Made by a program: the position numbers and the translations under genes. Under the pieces are notes generated by a model, which ran no database searches, was not told the DNA's origin, and saw only the letters and a list, made by a program, of their open reading frames with translations. Below, one piece after another: positions 1-9,932 of a stretch of DNA of 64,000 nucleotides. The DNA comes from Laetiporus sulphureus 93-53 (Eukaryota; Basidiomycota; Agaricomycetes; Polyporales; Laetiporaceae): contig NW_024468516.1 in assembly GCF_001632365.1 (NCBI RefSeq), positions 1 to 64,000 of the forward strand. The letters are read 5' to 3'. Every line of letters begins with the position of its first letter. Within the stretch, counting starts at the first letter, position 1.

Positions 1-879
1 GCAGTGCCATCGACTCCATCATCGACATGTCCAAGCACAATTATTCCTGGCGTGATTGGCATGGCGATGATCGTCGTCAGAGCAGCTACCCAGCACGTTG
101 GCGATGTCTTTAAATAACGCATCCATGGCTTGATATGAGCTTTGCTAGCTTGACGAAGATAGATTGTACGAGTACGAGCTGGTTCCTACCGGACTCGACG
201 TCCCACTGCACAGCCAGACGCTCAGCTCTTCCCACCGCTACGATGCCCCATACGACCATCTGGACCTTTCCATCTTCACGGCTTCCTCCCCGAGTCAAAG
301 ATGAAGAAATGAATGATTTGGCTTACATAGTCATCAGATGGGAGACTGAGGCTCCTGCGTCATTCCTGGCTCCCTGCTCTTCACGGCGTTCCCGATCTGA
401 AGCCAGCTTGGATGACGACGAAGCAGAAAAATACCAGTAGGCGCACCTACGCAACTGGATGGGCCTTCAGTTCGGCAGCTACACGAATATCGAAGAAAAT
501 GCGAAAGCACGCTGCGTCATTCAAAACGAGCACCCGATGTTAACATATGAACTTCTAAGCATGATTACTACTGGGTTTGATACGGAAGCGATGTCATATC
601 TCCGGATCTCGTCAACCCACCGCTTGAGCTCACAGATCCTAGCTTCTCTCTCAGACGCCACCGTTCGTTCAAAAAGGACAGTCATGCTACACTCATGGAG
701 ATGAACGGTGTGTGTAAATAAGTTGGGTACTCCTTATAGACGATAATTGACCCGACAGGCTAATGCAACATTGAGCTGCTTGCTTGGACTGATCCTTTCG
801 GTGCTAAGCAGCGTAAGCCACACTAGTATTGCCCAAGACATCGCTTGAGCAATTTACCTATCACTCGCAAGTAATCGTC
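1..879. other. No supported gene
   Basis: Only short open frames without recognisable motifs are present on either strand. The minus-strand gene fragment to the right may have its last exon(s) here, because an open minus frame with plausible coding character crosses 880-985 and ends near 840, but I could not chain it with confidence. Confidence 0.4.
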
Positions 880-2037
880 TCTCATCAAGCTATGTATGTC
901 ATCGCGGTCCAGGATTCCTTCCATGTATGTGTAGAAAGGCTTGAAATTAGTGGGGTCGATAATCTGGGCCCCGGCAATGGCATAATCAATGGGTCAGCGT
1001 ACCATGGTATCAGGAATGAACAAACCTGACAAGGACCTCGAATACCTAAATGTGCGCTCAATGCATGAAGATCCAAATTGCCATTAGGAAGGCATCGAAA
1101 GCCAGCCTCTTTGACGCAAGTCCAGTCTTTTGCATGTTGGTATAACCGGATTCGGAGCTGCCGTGGTTGATGAGGCTTGCTGGCCTTTGTCGAAGCAGCC
1201 GTTGGCAGATTTACAGAGGGCAGAACAATATTGAGCTTCTCACTGAACATCTTCGTCATACCTTCCGTGTCGACATTGATGGACTTCAGCATATCATGTC
1301 CGCTGTTCCTGTCATAAAAGCGAATCCGCTTTCTGGAGTCATTGACTTCAGATATGTTATCAGTGCGCGGACGCTTCATCTGAATGACAGAAGGTGAGGC
1401 GACCTCTGACTCCGCCTAGCCCTCAACATTGTAAATATGAATGCGCGTGTTGCAAACATACTGCCTTACCGAATGTGGACGGCTCGAGATCAAATACTGC
1501 GACCTGCGACTTTGAGATGGTGCATTGGTGGTGACATGGATTCCTAGACGAGAACGCTTGGTGACAGAGCCAGGTATGTCGCCTGTTGCATGTCGCTTTC
1601 TCATGGGTGGTGCACCAGACTCCTCTGGTAGCGATGACAAAGCAGTTGTCTGCTATACAGCTCACTAATGCATGGCTAGCGTTTGTTGTTGTAGGTACTT
1701 ACATTCGCAATGAGAGCCCGGATGTAATCATCCTTCAAACAATGACATTTCTGAGTTTTGCTGGATCGCCTTCCAGTCGGAAGAACGGGCACATCGCGTG
1801 TCTTGCACAACTCACATAGGATAGCAATTGTGAAGCCTTGAAGCGATGCAGCCTCAACTTTTTCTTGCCGAAGTATTGAAGACATCAATGCGAATTTCAA
1901 GACGAGATGGGGGTGTTCGCAAGCAAAGAAATTCACGTCGCATGCGCGGAGGAGAGATGAGCAGATTGCCATATCAAATACGAGTGGAGATGTACTAGCA
2001 TGCCCATTCGTGAAGCTATCGATGCGGAGTTGATGGC
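880..2037 (-). pseudogene. SAP-like hypothetical gene, truncated at its 5' end
   Basis: Function unknown. Read on the minus strand, an open stretch from 2037 to about 1702 encodes a segment with ELCKTRDVPVLPTGR followed by KDDYIRALI. This spacing of a short helix, a Pro/Gly turn, basic residues and a second helix resembles a SAP DNA-binding motif (inference). It ends at a good GTAAGT donor (1697-1702 on the plus strand). Further open pieces at about 1640-1420 and 1379-980 hold basic patches such as RKRHATGD, KRPRTDN and RKRIRF that could be nuclear localisation signals. I could not join all pieces in one phase. There is no initiator: the coding sequence runs straight into the repeat starting at 2038, so the 5' part was probably removed or separated by insertion. 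It could instead be an intact gene with an unseen upstream exon beyond 2650. Confidence 0.4.
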
Positions 2038-2649
2038 TGTCACAGAATAAACCACATGTGACATGTAAAACCTGCAATAGATCTGCATATATAGTCAGAA
2101 CCAAGTGATAAGCCAAGCTTATCATTGCCAGCCTTTTGGCAAAGTGGTTACTCGTCCATTAGGTATTGGTTCATAGGAAATAGGTTCCATTTTCGTGATA
2201 AAATGATAAGCTTTGCGGGGTCACCGGTTCGAATCTGAGAACTGGCAATACTTTGTGCAAGTTAGACATGGTTATAAAGGCCGTGCAAGTTAGTCACGAA
2301 TAGGCTAAAGATGCCGAATTGTGCAAGTTAGTCACAAAGATCTCTCAGAATTGGTTGAAGTGTGCGCAACCAACAAAATTCGAACCCCTGACTTTCAATC
2401 CAATAATGCCAGATTAGCCAGTCTAAGCTAGGATTGGGGTGGTACTATATACCCTCAGGACGAGGATCCCTAAAACAGGGGGTAATGTCACAGAATAAAC
2501 CACACGTGACATGTAAAACCTGCAATAGATCTGCATATATAGTCAGAACCAAGTGATAAGCCAAGCTTATCATTGCCAGCCTTTTGGCGAAGTGGCAACT
2601 CGTCCATTAGATATTGGTTCATAGGAAATAGGTTCCATTTCCGTGATAA
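2038..2649. mobile_element. Retroelement remnant bounded by 164-bp direct repeats
   Basis: Positions 2038-2201 and 2486-2649 are direct repeats of equal length with only six mismatches. Both begin TGTCACAGAATAAACC, a TG start typical of LTRs. The right copy is preceded by a purine-rich AAAACAGGGGG (2472-2482) like a polypurine tract, which supports an LTR-type or solo-LTR derivative. No gag or pol reading frame lies between the copies (284 bp). The left copy also carries an A-box-like TGGCAAAGTGG (2137-2147), and a B-box-like GGTTCGAATC follows it (2226-2235), so a tRNA-derived SINE is the alternative. The spacer has three copies of GTGCAAGTTAG (2255, 2283, 2321). Confidence 0.5.
2365..2437 (-). 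other. tRNA-like remnant
   Basis: On the minus strand the sequence carries TAGCTTAGACTGG (plus 2418-2430), a near-perfect pol III A box, and GGTTCGAATT (plus 2377-2386), a near-perfect B box. Their spacing fits a real tRNA. The acceptor and anticodon stems pair badly, so this is a decayed tRNA or the tRNA-derived part of a mobile element and not a working tRNA gene. Confidence 0.35.
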
Positions 2650-3030
2650 CGGCGGAGAGGACTTGTCCACTGACAGGTGCTAGTGTGACCTTTGCGCAAT
2701 CACAATTCTTCGTCCGCTGACAGGTGCGAGTGCGGGCCCACCTCCTCGGATCCTCAAACGTGTCTGCTATCGGAGACTGATCTAAAATACGACCGGATCC
2801 ACTTTTCTGAGTTCAAAACCCCAATCATATGTGTCCTCGTTGTAGGACGCGAAAGAGAAATTATTGTGGCCCGATGACGCGTTTTGAGATCAGCCACTGT
2901 AGGGCAGGCTGGCGCTGAGGCACGGGTTATAGACGCACCACGGCGCTTTCGCTCTCTTCTTCTTTTCTTACTTTCATCTTCTCGTCCCTCCCTTGTAGGT
3001 AGATTAGAACAGTCATTGATACCGTGTAAT
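2650..3030. other. No supported gene; possible LTR-internal or flanking sequence
   Basis: No coding signal. The sequence after the right-hand repeat (CTGACAGGTGC twice, then a pyrimidine-rich run at 2950-2995) could belong to a longer 3' LTR, but no second copy exists in the window to test this. Confidence 0.3.
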
Positions 3031-3060
3031 GGGACCCGCCGGGTCACTCTGGCGGGTCCC
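3031..3060. repeat. Perfect 10-bp inverted repeat (hairpin)
   Basis: GGGACCCGCC at 3031-3040 is the exact reverse complement of GGCGGGTCCC at 3051-3060, with a 10-nt loop. It sits directly left of the minisatellite. No T-run follows it, and the function is unknown. Confidence 0.75.
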
Positions 3061-3104
3061 AGAGTCAATTCATTCCAAACAAACGATGGGACAGCGCACT
3101 ATTG

Positions 3105-3372
3105 GCGCATCCCCGCCTATAGTACCTAGGATGCAAGTAAAATATCGAGGTCCTGCATTACTACTGGATCGGTGCATCCCCGCCTAGTATCTACCGCCTC
3201 AAGGATGCAAGCAACGAAAATCGAGGTCCGCTGCATTACTCCACTGGTCGGCGCATCCCCGCCTAGTGCCTCTTGCTGCAAGGATGCCAGCAACGATCAT
3301 TGAGGTCCCGCTGCATTACTCCACTGATAAGCGCATCCCCGCCTAGTGTTGTCGAGGTCCGCTTCACAATCG
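3105..3372. repeat. Minisatellite, about 67-80 bp x 3.4
   Basis: Units start with (G/T)CGCATCCCCGCCTA-like sequence at 3105, 3172, 3251 and 3331, giving periods of 67, 79 and 80 bp. Each unit continues with AAGGATGC(A/C)AG, CGAGGTCC and CTGCATTACT. The last unit is truncated near 3372. The units differ by small indels and substitutions, so the array is not recent. Confidence 0.85.
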
Positions 3373-4072
3373 TGCCTGACATTCTTGATCTGCATTAATA
3401 CTGATCCGCGATCCGCGAAGCAAGAATCCTCGCTTCTGGTATGACGCATCGAACCACATGTCCATCATACAATCTCCGCAATGTGCCATGGATGTTCCTG
3501 ATCGCATGGACAATTGAGCATGATTTCACGTTTGGAGCACTTTTCTGAGTGCGATGATAGTTTCTGAGTGCGGTCTTGGCCTTTGGGGATCAGATTCACA
3601 TCAGAGGTGCATGGGAGATGCGATAGGTCACTGATTTTTAAAGTGGGTCAGAATTGCGACCTCATAACTTTGGAAAAACACTGCCGAGTATTAATACAGA
3701 GCCTTTGAAGTTGTGCGACACCCATTCACGATGGGCAACTTTCTGAGCACCAACTCCTGTTGCTGTGGACGACGACGACGGCGCATGATATCATCGATAG
3801 ATGCTGGACCCATAAAGCATGTAGTATGTTTAGGCTCTCGTTTGCTTTCCTCAAAACACTGATCTAGTCGCACAGCGCATCGACGATAGTGCTAGTCTGG
3901 CCTTTGAGCGTGAGGGGGCTGTCTTTGCTACAGGTGCAGAGCGGAGCAACAGGAATGTCTTTGCGTATAGTGTTCAGGTTGGCATCTACTGGAGCACTCA
4001 TATTACCTACGTTACGAGCTAATTTGTTCTTTCCTAGGCCACCTCTGATGTTGAAGGCATAGATACGCCAGT
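3373..4072. other. No supported gene
   Basis: Two short minus-strand frames (4082-3864 and 3873-3691) abut in different frames and together read as low-complexity basic protein (MRRRRRPQQQEL). They have no homology I recognise and no splice-consistent join, so they may be a decayed coding fragment. Confidence 0.3.
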
Positions 4073-5634
4073 ATGTCCCCAATTCCTACACCTTTCACAT
4101 ACTGCCTCGCTTCAAGGCATGCCACTGGTGAGTCAGGAAATCCAATCATTTTCGGTGTTGCCTTGACAATATGCCAGCAGTCATCTGATGTTGGACCAGA
4201 GTTCCATCATCTATCCCTCACGATATTGGATCTCCCGAACGAGCTCCTTATCAACATCGTGGACCTCCTGCCAACAGAAGATCTCTTCAGCATCATCATC
4301 CTTTCTCGCCGTCTCCACTGCTTGGCAATTACATTGCTACTGTCTCGATACGATCTTCATTCTCCTGAAAAAGGAGGCTCATTATACATTTCAAAGCATA
4401 AGGCGATCCTCGCACTCAATCTCTGGCGAAGGTCCTTAGTGTTTGAATGTCCACGGCTCCTCTCCATTCATTTGCAGGTGGATGATACGAAGGCTTGCCG
4501 ACTACTCTCTCGATTCTTCACCTCTTTGCAGGGCGTGAACGGAATTCATTCTATCGAAGTCCGTTTGGATGAGATACCAGATCCTGCATTTGTTGACGTT
4601 CTTGACGCTCTGTGCGTCACTAACGTCGTCAGCCTCACTATTGATCATCGCAGCAACAATATCTGCAAAACAGTGATGCCCTCCAAGATCAAGCGACGCC
4701 CAACCTTACTCCCTAACCTTAGAGCTTTTCAGCCTCATGCCGCCCTGCTGTTCAATATGCCATATGCTCGGTGGACACTAGAAACGATTAACTGCTCCAA
4801 GATTTCAGAGCTGTCGCTTGTAACCCCTGGCCTCATATCCCCATCCTGGAACAATGTACTTGGACGGTTGAATGTCCCCAGCCTCCATATCCTTCGTGTA
4901 GAGGGTGAACTCTCGCAGGCGGTCCTGAATCGATTCCTCTTTCGACATCGCGAGCTACAGGAGCTGCACATCGGCTACCACTCAGATTGCCATACGGTCA
5001 CTCAACTCCAGTGCCCCCCTCCGGAACTCCCGTGCCTGCACACCCTGAGTGCACCTATCCCCTATCTTCTTCGTCTTCTCGGCGACTCGCGGTCCAAGAT
5101 CATTATCCTTGCGAAGCTCACGGTTCTGCCGGACGTCCAACATGATGATCCGGCTCATTTCCTCTGCAATCTCTCCAGAATATTAGCAGCCGTCGTCGAC
5201 TGCGAGTATCTTTGGTCCCTGAAATTAATGGTTCCTCCGCAACTTGCTGCTGCAAGCGAGGACGTCATATACGGAGGCTTCGGATTTATTATGCAGGATC
5301 CAGGTGTTCACCTCATGGAGGTGAGGGCCGTTATTCTGGAACAGGCTTCTCAAACAAGAGCACTCCGGGAAGATGCGTTCAGCCCGTCGTTATTGGTGGG
5401 TCTGACTGCATTGATATCATTTTCTTGCTCATCCGCGCTCGACAGAAGAGTCTTCCTTACTGGCTTCAGCAATTTCCCATGCTGAACGCTCTGCAACTAT
5501 GGGAGGATGCTGCTATGGACCGAAGTGAAGACTTGTCACGTGTCCGTTCGAGTTGCAAGACGTTGAGTGAAATATTCATTTGGTCGGGCGGAAGCGAGTT
5601 GTGCTGGACAGCCAACGTAGAGGAGGTTGTCTGA
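4073..5634 (+). CDS. F-box protein
   Basis: Predicted SCF ubiquitin-ligase adaptor. The F-box binds Skp1 and the rest recruits a substrate that cannot be named from sequence. The exons are 4073-5395 and 5446-5634, giving 503 residues. The 50-nt intron starts GTGGGT, holds CTGAC and ends CAG; it is phase 0. Residues about 53-95 are the F-box (DLPNELLINIVDLL, then a Ser/Arg-rich helix with LSRRLHCLA). The remainder has scattered Leu-rich stretches as in the large basidiomycete F-box families, with no clear LRR or WD40 array. The ATG at 4073 is the only in-frame start before the F-box. The 52 residues ahead of it are unlike typical F-box leaders, so a short upstream exon could replace them. F-box genes of this type expand lineage-specifically, in line with the accessory look of this end. 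Confidence 0.75.
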
Positions 5635-6425
5635 ACTGCGATGGCGATAGCTTATTGCATTGGCCCACTTGGCAGGGTACTCGGCGGGGTGATTTAGATC
5701 CCTGCACTTTTGTGCTGTACGAAATTTTGTTATATTGCGACTTTTTTTGGACACGTTCTATGCACAATGCAGATTTTATAAATTGAACCGGTTCTCAAAT
5801 CTTGATTTGCCAGGTATCTCAAAATCTTACGGAATGATGTACCTAAATGTCACCGCAAAGGCTAACTCTATAAAGTTATTTACGGCCGTGCTGTATGCCG
5901 ACACGTGTTTGGACTATGCGACCGTGACTGATTTCTTCCCAAATCTGGCATGCATACTTCCAAATTTGGAAAGGTAACGTCCCCTAGTCTATGGTTTACA
6001 ATTTGCGATGGCCATCTACTCAGTTATGTATCGTAAATTTGTGGTTTGCCATGTCATGACATTGAACACTGCAGCTATAGGTCACCATTTGCGGTGACGT
6101 TTAGTAAGCATTTACCACGGGGCGAAACGGTCGCATGTCTGCGGTGCTATGAATTAAACATACCGTATTGTTCTGTACTCCAGACTTGCGGGCCGGCCCT
6201 GAGTCGAGTCAGATCGGCCCGGAAGTTATAGCTCGATGAGTATCGCCCCGTATCATCCACCACTCAGGCTTACGCGTCCATCTGCGCACTTGAGGTTCCG
6301 GGAATGTTTTTCTCTGGTGAGTTTACAATCCAACTCAAAGTGGACAGACGACATCATTTCGGTGTGTTACTTCATAGCAGGTGTTCAGTGACGAATCCCG
6401 GTTTAGAAGTCAAGCGGGCTGCCCC
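5635..6425. other. Intergenic, no gene seen
   Basis: AT-richer than the neighbours and without a convincing reading frame. It contains the perfect 14-bp palindrome TTCCAAATTTGGAA at 5958-5971. Confidence 0.5.
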
Positions 6426-8460
6426 ATGTCGTCTGAAGAGACCCCGCTGCTGGATTGCAGCTCAACTTGTTCCATACAAGACGAACATGACAAAGTGTAT
6501 GATCGATTCTCCCCTACGCAAAAGCGGACGATTGTGTCCGTAGTTTCGTGGGCAGCTATAATCCCGCGTACGCTCTTTTTCTTGCTTGTCCTTTCATAAC
6601 GGCTCGGTGAAAGGAGATATCCAGTATTTGTGTCATCGTCATTCATACCGTCCGTGCCTGAGATAGCAAGGGAATTCGGCTCGACCGGTGCCATCATTAA
6701 GTACGGTTAGCAGCTAGACCTCCGCTTTCTGCCTAATTATGAGCTTTGCCACAGTTTGGCAGTTAGCCTGTCCCTCACTTCTGTGTCCGTAAGCAGTCTC
6801 GTCTGGGCGACCTACTCAGGGCATTGTGCGTATCAAAGTACATACCCGTCTTTATTGATCAGTGACCCGCATTTTCTGAGGTAGATGGTCGTCGGCCAGT
6901 TTACCTGGCTTCCCTGCCATGCTTGTGCATCGGCTCGTTAGGAGTCGCTCTTGCCAGATCAGTGCCTTCCCTAATGCTGTGGAGAGTGATACAAGCGTTC
7001 GGGACGTCGAGCATCATGTCAGTTGGCGCGGCTGTGCTCGGCGACATCTACAAGGTGGAAGAGCGTGGCACAGCTATGGGTCTGTTCTTCGGCGTAAGCA
7101 ACCACTACGCATTCAGCATCTTGCGTTCGACTTCGGACTGATGGTGAAAATGCTGAAGGCATCTCTGTTGGGCGCTGCTTTGGCACCTCTCGTCGGTGGC
7201 CTTGCGACACACTACACGTCGTGGCGAGACATGCAATATGCATTATTTGTCACCGGCCTGATTGCAATTGCTCTGATGTTTCGGTATCTTCCTGAGACAA
7301 GCCACCCCGGGACTCGAGGTGTCGACAAACTGGCTTCGGCGTCTGAGTGCTCATCAAAGCGGGTCGGCTGGGTGTGGCTGAACCCGTTCAGCAGCATGGC
7401 ATTGCTCCGAAGCCCAAATATTCTAGCAATGGTAGGCGAGTCACCTCGTACCTTGCAATTGGCTTGATGGTTCTGTCAGACTCTGATATCGGCGTCTGGG
7501 CTACTCACCGATTATGGTAAACTACCTCTCCTGCCGAATTTTACCCACACTGATTAGTTGTCCGTAGTCCTCCTCATCCCGCTGTCCTACACTGTTGTAT
7601 GTGGTAGGCTGAAACTTCCGTAATAATGCGGTTTTACTGAACCGTGATAGGGCGTGCGATACCACATAACAAACGAAGCGCTGATCGGCGCATTATTCAT
7701 GGCCTCTGGAGTTGGGAACATTCGTAGGTCGGCCAATATATCAGTATATGCCTACCTCAAACATCGCCCCTAGTTGGTTCGCTTCTCGCTGGGCCAATCT
7801 CCGATAGAAACGTGGTCAAATGGCGCGCGCATCGCGCCGGAGAATGGGTTCCAGAAGACAGGCTCCGAGCTACCCTGTGGCCCGCAGCCACTTTGGTCCC
7901 GCTCTCCGTGCTCTTCTCAGGTTTGACGACACGATTCATTGATGGCAAGCTGGGTATTGCACTGAATTTGGCTTGCCTTTTCATGAACGGCATCGGGGTT
8001 GGTTAGGAATCAGTCGAGTAGTTTTGGCATGCTGACTTACGCCTGGTTTTAGGCGGACCTTGCACTCAGCCCCGTCAGCGCATACTTGGTGGATTTGGTC
8101 CATGACCGAAGTGCTGAGCTCATAGCGGTACATGAGTATGTTCTTCTTCTCGTACTCTTAAATAATTTCTTAAGTGAGGACCTGATCAACCTACAGCGCA
8201 ATACGAAATTTGTTGGTCGCATTGGCTACAACAGTGTTTCTGCCGCTGATCGCCAGTATCGGAGTCGCAGGTACAGACGCGATCGTGACGCTCATCGCAT
8301 ATGCTGGCTTCGGGTGAGCATTCATTGCCGAAGTGTGGACTGCCATGTTGCTCATGACTGCAATCTGCGCGGCTGCAGTCTCTTGTGGACAGTCATTCGG
8401 TACGGTGGACGGATGAGAGCAATGGTCGACGTGGGATATTCGACTGCCAGCACAAACTAA
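6426..8460 (+). CDS. MFS transporter, 12 exons (drug:H+ antiporter type)
   Basis: Plasma-membrane or vacuolar secondary transporter, probably a proton-coupled exporter or small-molecule permease; the substrate is unknown. The exon chain is 6426-6567, 6625-6700, 6755-6825, 6885-7093, 7159-7431, 7480-7516, 7568-7596, 7651-7723, 7774-7997, 8053-8135, 8197-8313 and 8379-8460. All joins keep phase, for 471 residues. The signature is the cytosolic loop after TM2, GHYGRRPVYLASL (around residue 96), then RVIQAFGTSS and the post-TM6 YLPETSHPG, which is typical of DHA1-like fungal MFS proteins. The central loop with WVWLNPF and the second half (ISDRNVVKW, AYLVDLVHDRSAE) complete the fold. The chain is intact, although single reading frames make it look fragmented. 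Exons 6 (37 nt) and 7 (29 nt) are very short. The 471 residues are slightly short for 12-TM MFS but complete at both ends. Confidence 0.88.
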
Positions 8461-8586
8461 TGCAAAGTCTGCGATTTGCCGCTAGGCATAGACGTTACAG
8501 TGGTATAAATATGATGCTGAAAGTACACAAATAACATGTCTAGCATATGAGTCAAATGCATGCATGGTCGGGTAACACTGATTTCA

Positions 8587-9932
8587 TTATTCCCTCGGAC
8601 CGTCATACTCCGGAGGAGGGTCATCCGCAATTTCTGAACTCACAGAGAATGTAGCATCAGGAGCACGAGGGGACGGCACCGGGGCAGACATCGTGGTATT
8701 GTCTGTGGGCTGACGCTCCAATGACAAAAGTGTTCTGAGCTTAGCGATCCTGTGGTCTTGCAGGTCATGGGCCACTCGGGATGTGTCAGCTGGCGAATCA
8801 GTGGCAAGGGACGTATGCTGGTCTTCAACGAATGAATGGACGGATGACGTCGACGGTCCAACGTGAGGAGAGGGGATACGGGGGTTGGTTGCCTGAGCTG
8901 ATTTAGTTGACGTGGGAAATGTCGTGACCGCAGAGATTGTGTATGGTAATGCTATGAACGAAAACGAAGCGGTTAGCTGTGACCGAGGCTGAATGACAGT
9001 TCGTATCAGCTCACCTAACACGTCCGCTTTGCGAGGCCGATTCTCTCGGCGGCGTCCGGGAACATCGCTAAGCTTCCTGGCTCGCAATAGAGCGCAAGAT
9101 AGACGAACGTACTCAGCAGGAAGAGGCCGCCAAGTCCTCCTGCGAGTCCAGCAACCAGAACCGTGTTTGACCTTGAGTGCCCGCTCGCAAGCTCGGTACT
9201 GAGAGTACCTGTAGCGATAGCGACCGATGCGGTTGCGTTTGCCTCGCCCGTGCTCGAAGGCACCGCTGTGATAGCCGTCAAAACCTGTCCACCTTAAATT
9301 GTGCTTGTGACGGAGCCCGCTGGCACACTCGCAGATGACGTCCCACCTTCCGTATATCTGCATTCAAGTCAGAATTTGCTTTATGGTATAGTAAGCGGAG
9401 CGGACACACTCTAAGTAATACAGCTCGACGTAGCCTCCTCCGAGCTCCCCGGAGCCGACATATGACAAACTCATAGTATGGCTCTCGCTGGGGTTCAAGC
9501 CCGTTTTGTACCATAGGATGGCAGGCGTCGATTCCTCGCCCTTGTGTGCATCAACTGACTCATCCACAATAGTCGCATCCCCGCTATCAAGTGTGATGCT
9601 GGCTTGCCCTGCGTTCGGGTTTATAACGGAATGGTAGTATATTGCCGAACCTGCACGCATCATGGTAAATGATCCGCTTCGCAGACTCTGACCCTGCTGC
9701 ATGTTCGAAAACCCTTACCAATAAAAGTGAATGTAAATGAGGAGCCTGTGCTGGCGGCATACACTGTGTGTCCCGGACCGTTATCTCCAAATTCGTCGAA
9801 CCAAATGCCCTGAAAGTCAATGAAAGGGCTATCCGCGTCCACTGCCACATTCTGTTGTGCGGATGAGGATATGCTCGTGGAGAGGAGGACCGCAGCAAGT
9901 GTGGGTATCAGGAAGCCGAAGGAGGGTGGCAT
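8587..9932 (-). CDS. Secreted-domain single-pass membrane protein, possible internal stop
   Basis: No known function. Exons on the minus strand are 9719-9932, 9410-9650, 9020-9357 and 8587-8951 (385 codons). The order is: a signal peptide (residues 1 to about 25, ending SSSAQQ), an extracellular beta-rich domain with FTFTFIGSAIYY, a Ser/Thr-rich stalk, one membrane span (GLAGGLGGLFLLSTFVYLAL) and a cytosolic Ser/Pro-rich tail ending PPPEYDGPRE. This layout recurs in basidiomycete surface proteins. Between the domain and the stalk the frame carries TAA (plus 9294-9296). Removing a 42-nt phase-0 GTGCCA...CAG segment (complement of about 9287-9328) clears it; a 43-nt intron in the citrate synthase gene shows that such short introns occur here. 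Without that splice the gene would be a pseudogene. Intron 3 uses the donor GTTAGG. Confidence 0.65.

Noticed and set aside
2120..2250. Functional tRNA-Ser/Leu gene
   Set aside because: A and B boxes match, but D, anticodon and T stems do not pair; kept only as a tRNA-like remnant.
3691..4082. Minus-strand gene left of the F-box gene
   Set aside because: Two abutting frames have no common phase, no splice signals and no known motif.
6426..8460. MFS gene as a pseudogene
   Set aside because: Stops in single frames first suggested decay, but a 12-exon chain keeps phase throughout and restores all MFS motifs.
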